Assembly (NCBI RefSeq): GCF_032854445.1
Contig: NC_088301.1
Coordinates: forward strand, 28,630,402-28,694,401
DNA length: 64,000 nucleotides
Source: Liolophura sinensis
Taxonomy: Eukaryota; Mollusca; Polyplacophora; Chitonida; Chitonidae
Direction of reading: 5' to 3'
Shown here: one piece after another, positions 57,736-64,000 of the stretch
How the letters are laid out: every line of letters starts with the position of its first letter
Position numbering within the stretch: the stretch's first letter is position 1
Position numbers and translations under genes: made by a program
The notes under the pieces: generated by a model
What the model was told of the DNA's origin: nothing
Database searches by the model: none
Seen by the model: only the letters and a program-made list of their open reading frames with translations

Positions 57736-58093
57736 AACTGAGAATAACTAAACTGTAACCAATCTGGATCTGTCCACAGAGGATTCCTCAGGAGAACAAT
57801 TGCACAGAGGAGTCAATTATGTTGATTCGCAACAGGAGCTGTAAGCCTGCTGGCTAAATCATCCCCTGGGACAGGCCTATTGTGGGATGAATGGACAACC
57901 TCACACTAGCCTGTCAAGGCTCTGCAAATTGACAATTATGAAGCAGGGATTAAAACCTGTTTTCACTGCTCCCACGGGATGCATAATGATGGTCTACCTT
58001 GCATCCCCATGATCACTTCACACTGTCAGCAAACCTGCCAAAGCTGGGTTTGATCACCTAACCTCATTGGTGAAAGACCTGTTTATAATTGTC

Positions 58094-58253
58094 AGTAGTA
58101 TTTATTTATTTGTCTGATTGGTGTTTTACATGGTAGTCAAGAATGGTAGTCAGGGTTCACAGTGGAGAAGAGACCAGCATGAGCTCAAGTAAACTCATGG
58201 CGACCACACTGGAGAGAGGCTAGCATGCTATCCACTCAGCCACAGAGGCTTTA
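58094..58253 (-). mobile_element. Family-1 SINE with tRNA-like head
   Basis: On the minus strand GCCTCTGTGGCTGAGTGGAT plus AGCATGCTAGC forms a Ser/Leu-tRNA-like 5' end with box A. Then ACTTGAGCTCATGCTGGTCT, and the 3' end GTAAAACACCAATCAGACAA with an AAATAAATAAATAC tail. This copy shows where the head of the family comes from. A related fragment precedes it at 58030-58090. Confidence 0.75.
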
Positions 58254-58797
58254 TAAAATACTGCTATAATTTTACCTTTATATCTTCATCAATTCTGCGC
58301 AATAGGAGAAGGTATAACCATGCATTGGAACAATGTTGTGGATCAAACAAGCAATGTGGGAATAAGTTGCCATTGCTGAACAGTTCTTCAGGCAAAAGAC
58401 CTCTTCAAGAATTTTCTCTAAGGCCCTAAAAGTAGTGCAGTAAATATGGCACCTGCATGCGAGAACTAGTGGTTGCTGTTGATCAAGGACAATGAGTGGT
58501 CAAAATTAATCATGCCAAACTGCCATACACTGCCCAAACTCTAGCTGAACCTTCTAGCCAAGGAACAAAAACAAGTCCATACAATCATGTAAATCAATGA
58601 GCATTCGATTCAAAACAAGAACAGCTGAAGCTGATGCACTTTCCCTGCCTCCTTCAGTATCAAAGGCTCATGGGAATCAACAGAATATCTCCAACAGCAG
58701 GATTCACGTATCATCTTTTTTTGTCTTCGATATGCCTTCAGCAAGTGTAATACTCCATCACTGAATGTTTTGCAAGGCCGGAACTTTGATTTTAGGC

Positions 58798-59240
58798 TGA
58801 TCATACTTCGCAACTTCACTCGTATGACAATTACACCATTTACGGGTGGAGGAAGCCGGAGTAAACCACCAACATATCACATTGGTAGAAGGTACATGTA
58901 AGTGCATCAACTTCAACAAAATTCATGCAACAGAAATGTATGTACCTCCACATACAAGCACTTACTGCCCATCAAAGACAGCTAACAGAGAAGGAAAGGA
59001 GACCTTGAAAATTAACCGAGTCAGGCGATTGAGAAACTGAAAGACATGTTAGTAATAACAACACCTGAGCTGCCGTTAAACCACTTTACGTATATCTATA
59101 AAGCTGCCTAGATTCATATATTTCATCGTTGCTTCATGCCACTCAAGAATTTTTCTACTGTAAATACAATGGGAACCAATTTTATGGGTGAAGGGAACCT
59201 GAGTGTCTGGAGCAAATCATCTAACTTTTGCAAGATACTC
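58798..59240 (-). mobile_element. Two degraded SINE variants
   Basis: At 58798-58905, cgtatgacaattacaccatt then tacgggtggaggaagccgga and gtaaaccacc; at 59125-59240, catgccactcaagaattttt then ttttatgggtgaagggaacc. Both match the molluscan-style variant also seen at 38190. Confidence 0.45.
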
Positions 59241-59244
59241 ATGA

Positions 59245-62200
59245 ATTTTCCCATATATGGTGTACAGTAATGCATATCGTATTGGTGAAACACAAGTGAC
59301 CTTCAACAAATGATAACACTGCATAAATGGACACCAGCATCTTCAACTCGATCCTCACTGTCAAAAAGGCCTCATGCAGTTACAGTGGGTGCAGGCAAAT
59401 CAACTAATTCCCTTTCCTAACCAGGATTAAGCCTATAGACTTATGTGTCCCAGCTATAGAAAGACAAGCATCTTGACTATCTTGACTGACAGTCCCTTTA
59501 TATTTATAAACTCATTATTATATTGATTGTGCAAGTTAGGGAGTGGTCTCAAACTTAGGGAAACACTGTTTGCAATTTAGGCCAGGAGCACTCTGATCTG
59601 GAAATCTATGTGAACAGTGAACACAATTTGTTTGCTCATTCAAGGGAATATTATCATAATACACTAAGAAGGAAGGATATTTAAGCAGCCTGTAATACCA
59701 ATCCGTCTGGCAGTATTGATGAGCTGTCACAGAATCCAGGACGCATGACGAGAAACAGCCCATCAATGAAGGCTGACAATCATGGACAATGGATGCTCAT
59801 TGAGCTGGACATGGTCTGTATAGATTATTGTAACCAATACTGAATGCTCACACAACATTGTAGTTCTATCAAAAATGAACTTCTTCTGGGTGTACCTAAT
59901 ACTAAAATGAACATAAAGTCTGCCACTATATATACACAGGAAACAAGGATATAAGACACAGTTATCACAGAAAAATATGTAAAACATTCTATAAAGTTTT
60001 GAAAGCCTAGAAGATGAAGTTCAGCACTGGGGATATGGCACTGATGGACAATTCACTCCCAGTAGCCATATTGCAGAAGCCCTTAAGAACTTGGCCAATC
60101 ACTAGAGCTGAAAACGTCACACGATAATTGGCTGTCACGTCAAAAAACCTATTAACTCTCAATTGTCAGCATGTTCTTTTCAGTGGGTATATGCAATGAA
60201 TCAGATTTCGCAGTTAGTTAAAGGTGTAAACTGATGCATTTTGGACCACACATTTATGGACAGGGAATTGAGAAAGGCTGCCAGTGTCACAATTGCGTAC
60301 ATGCTGGCCAGGAGACTGCAGTAAATGGTCATGGTGAGCTGGCAAGAAAACCGACTCGGGGGAGTCATTGCTAAAAGAAAAATGTTGTGGCATTGAATTA
60401 TTTTCCTTAGCAAAGTCAGATTTATTATGAAAACGTCTTCTCGAAATCAGCATGAAAGAGTCTCATAAATCAAAAGGTCCTGCTATTGTCGGTAAATTCT
60501 GATGCAGCAGAACTCATACTCTTTGGTTGAGCTATAGGCATTCTTGTTTGTATTTTCTCAACGGCATATTGTTTAATACCAACGGAACAGGAGTGTTCCC
60601 AGGTTTTGATATTTTTAGAACATTTCTGGAATTCTTCTTTATTAATCAGTTCATCTTTAGTGGCTGACTTTATGTTCACTTTAAGTATGTAACCCATATA
60701 CTTCAATACTTTCATAATACTCATGAAATATATTCAATATTCAGTCAAGTTAGTATAGGTACACAGAAAATTCAATTTACACAAAATTTTGGTATTCACC
60801 AGTGCAAATATTTATTACAAACAAGATCAATATATCATAGCTTATCAATGAAGCAAAATTACATCTCATAAAATGGCTGTAGAGATCGTCCAATATAATT
60901 AAATTTCAACTTTTCAGAAAATTACCACTGTACATATTTTTCTAATTTGATAATACAGGTAAATAGGTCAGTTGAATTCATGCAAATGAATCTCTGGTGT
61001 AGGCCTATACGAAGTTCACATGACCTAGATGCAGCCATCCCTTTTTCTTTAGTGTAGTACGTATATCATATGTGTCATTACAGGTATAAGATCCCTCATT
61101 CAATACACCTGGACAGCATCCCTTTCACTTTCTTTGATAAAATACACGTAGGACAGATTTCCACTTGAGAAACCTGATGCCAATATAAAGTACTGTCTTT
61201 GAGCTGATTAATTTCTCCCATAGATGTCTTCTTATGATTCTACCAAGGATGGGATTTGACAAAAACCGAGATCAATAGCGTCATTATATTTACATCAAGC
61301 GAATAAAGTCCTACCCATATGTGCTCAAGCAGATGTAGGAAAATCTCATATGATATATATCATATACTCTTTTACATCGAGGGCAATCAAATGAAATCGC
61401 AAATCCGGGGTGTGTAATTCGTGCACACATGGAGGATAGAAATATTTCCCCACAATGATACTTCAGAGAGACTGAAAATTACCTCAACAATAAACGGTAG
61501 CTAATTTATACACAATGATATTTATTGTACATTTTACAAGTGTAAAATTACTTAGCCTGTAAGTAAGGATTCACAAGGGCTAAGCTGTGTTATAGCTATG
61601 TACATGAAGAGCTCTGCATTTCAACAGATATCTGACATGCCACTCCACATGTGTAAAGGTACTCCAGGGAGTTTTCTCCAGAATTCCCTTTCATCATAAA
61701 ATGGTGATCATAAAACAATCAAGGTGCACCTGTGGTGAAGTAAGCAAATGTGTACTAAATTCATCATGATTAAAATTGAAGAAAGCATGAACTGTTGGTG
61801 GTAGGGGCACAGATTGACTGCCCAGTCAAGCGTGAGATCCTTATTACATTCGGGAACTGTCCATATCCATGTTCCCTGACCACCTAATGCTCTCCCCCAG
61901 CGCCTAGTCAGTAAGAGCCACAATCAACACAATGAATCACCTAATACACTTTCCAAGTCTATGGGAAAAACTTAAAGTCATCTATAGTAGAAGTATAGAT
62001 GTACATGTAACTAACCCAGTATTTACAACGCCATAACATTCTACAATAAAGTAATTATTTTAACTCTACCTCAAAAGAAATGTAAGTGAATAAAGTTAAT
62101 ATACTTATTTATTTCGCATCAACTTGTGTTGGGTTTTCAATTCACTCACTGTCAATTAACTTTAGCTTTTCATTGTGTTTTAACAGGTCTATAGGTTGCA

Positions 62201-64000
62201 GTATTATGTTTTTTTCTGTGGTAGCCTGCCTAAGGTGACAGGTAAATTTTTTTTCCTGTCCAAACATTTCTTAACCCAAACACATACAACTGTCCCCATG
62301 ATCATTCTATTTCCTTGCATTAGCATCTCTCTTCATGAAATCACCGGTATATGTATACATCAGAAACTAGGCCCTCGATGATACTTTAACATAAAAAACT
62401 TTCCTGATGATCCTGTAAAATTGACACATCTGGGCACGATATTAGGGTAATTTCATGAATACAGCATAAAACATCAATCAAAAACAAAAAATTAATTTGA
62501 CCCTGACATGTGGACTATACACTGCATTATTTATGAAGTCTACTTACATGAAGACCTCATATTCAATACATACGTAGAAATAAGTCACACCTCTGAACTA
62601 GCACAACACACCCTTATAAATCCTTTTAACAACCTGAAAATTAACAAACACACACTAATACTAGAAATGACCCAAGAATGTAGTGATCCATACTTTCTGA
62701 GATATCAAATACATTATATATGTATAATCCTTCCATGTGTTACAGTTTAACAAGCCGTCAAATCCACTTTCAAATTAGTGAATGGAAACCGACCATTCAT
62801 CCAAAAACTCCTTCAAATTCACCAAGGTCAATCATGCCAAAAACATAAATTTTGGCTATCAAAATAATAACTGCTACAATTTCTGCATCAGCATATTTCC
62901 CATGCTCTCATACTGAAGATCGCCATGTGCAATATCAGGTTGACATATTGCCAGAAATCAATCATTTGTTCTGAAGGTTGGGTACAATGGCAAGTTTACA
63001 GCCCACATTTTAATATGGAATCAACAAGGAAATTAATACAGGACATACACTACCCTGTCACAAACAAACTGGTGTTGTGGCTCTAATACACATCTTCACG
63101 ATTTTGTTTTTGACCTGGATATTCCTCTTATACATATTTGATGCACTTTTTCACACCATTCCAGGGTTATGGGGATGGTACAAAATCTAACCTCGCCAGT
63201 TACAAGTTCCAGAAGGGTGCTATATATGTATATTCCCCAGCAGCAACGTTCGGCCTTCATTACATCCCCATTATCGAGAGCTGTGTTACTGTATGTTTGG
63301 CAGATAACCCAAGGTTCTTCTGTGTTGTCTGTGAAAGCCATTTTTATTGCGCTTCTTGATAGGTTTAAAGTGGCCATTGATCTGTCAATTAAAACCACTC
63401 TCTAAGTTTTATTCCACTTTAAAAGCATGAACGCTGTGTGATAGATTAATGACACACCTTCCAAAAGACTACAGAAAAAACACCACAAGAGTTCTTTAAA
63501 AACACATGAAGGAAGGGCTAATGGATTGTTTGAAATCTTTCCCCAAATTACAACTGACATCCATTTCCTGATAAAAACGTCCTTACTGACCTTCAACTTT
63601 TGAGGTTGACATTTTAAATTTGAGACTATTTGCAAGCATCCAACCAAATGAACCTACTGGTAATGATACCCAAGTTCTTCATCAAGTTTATGTTTAAAGA
63701 GGAATGTAGTCAATTTACTAAACTATGAAGGTTCAAACAACAAAGAAGAAATTTAAAGCAGCAATATGAAAGATTGTGAATATATTTTGCCTAACCCATG
63801 AATCAATATCTGAAAGCAAGATGACAGACACAGACTTTGGAATTAGCATTTCTGAAAATAAAAAAATCCATCAAACTCAATATTTTCTAAACTAACTTCA
63901 TTTTACCTGTCCCCTCAATGCAGTTGAGTTTTTCAAGTGATTTTTTTTTTTTTTTGGTATTGACAAAACTGGTCTGGAAATACCCCGACTCTAAACTGGC
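59245..64000. other. No recognised gene
   Basis: Frames here are short (up to 100 codons) and on inspection show no family motif. A dispersed-repeat copy lies at 61520-61670 and the 3' end of a family-1 SINE at about 62450-62495 (catgaatacagcataaaaca then tcaatcaaaaacaaa). The window ends in AT-rich sequence with a T12+ run near 63941. Confidence 0.4.
61520..61670 (+). repeat. Dispersed repeat shared with 25375-25455
   Basis: gttatagctatgtacatgaa then cagatatctgacatgccact and acatgtgtaaaggtactcc. An acaagtgtaaaattactt motif is also present 70 bp earlier, so the element may have an internal duplication. Confidence 0.55.

Noticed and set aside
63096-63405. Overlapping 73-100-codon frames on both strands near the window end
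   Set aside because: No family motif recognised and both strands are open over the same stretch, so I see no reason to prefer either.

Overview
The window looks like intronic and intergenic DNA of an animal, most likely a lophotrochozoan and probably a marine mollusc. It is AT-rich, its one recognisable gene has small GT-AG exons in long introns, and it is full of tRNA-derived SINEs, Penelope-like and LINE reverse-transcriptase remnants and minisatellites. The mollusc assignment is an inference from the style of the repeats (for example a SINE ending in a TCATATGACTGAAAAATT-type 3' domain, and a (AAAT)n-tailed SINE). Nothing bacterial, no CRISPR array and no operon was found.

One gene dominates. 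On the minus strand, 19 coding segments between 53162 and 7251 join with canonical GT-AG sites and consistent phase into an 817-residue open frame. It matches SCYL2 (SCY1-like pseudokinase 2, also called CVAK104), which acts in clathrin/AP-dependent trafficking at the trans-Golgi and endosomes. The order is an N-terminal pseudokinase (exons 1-7, about residues 1-310), an alpha-helical HEAT-like repeat region (exons 8-14, about 311-600), and a low-complexity Ser/Pro/Arg tail (exons 15-19). Exons 17 and 18 each carry an internal duplication, and together they create six RRxS sites. Transcription start, 5' UTR exons and poly(A) site were not firmly located.

Layout by region: 1-3.2 kb, 27-bp and GAGTGA-type tandem repeats with two nested SINEs; 3.2-7.2 kb, 3' flank with little structure; 7.25-53.2 kb, the SCYL2 gene. 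Intron contents: intron 17 has a pearl-like dispersed repeat and a 32-bp array; intron 10 has a near-perfect 72-nt hairpin; intron 9 has a long inverted repeat of about 500 bp; intron 8 has a 17-copy 25-bp array; intron 6 has a run of 29 G; intron 4 has a LINE with a SINE nested in it; intron 2 has an 18-copy 75-bp array with dimeric structure; intron 1 has a Penelope-like element with an inverted reverse-transcriptase part, 168-bp and 34-bp arrays and more SINEs. From 53.3 to 64 kb I recognise no second gene; it may hold the SCYL2 5' UTR exon(s) and promoter, or these may lie outside the window.
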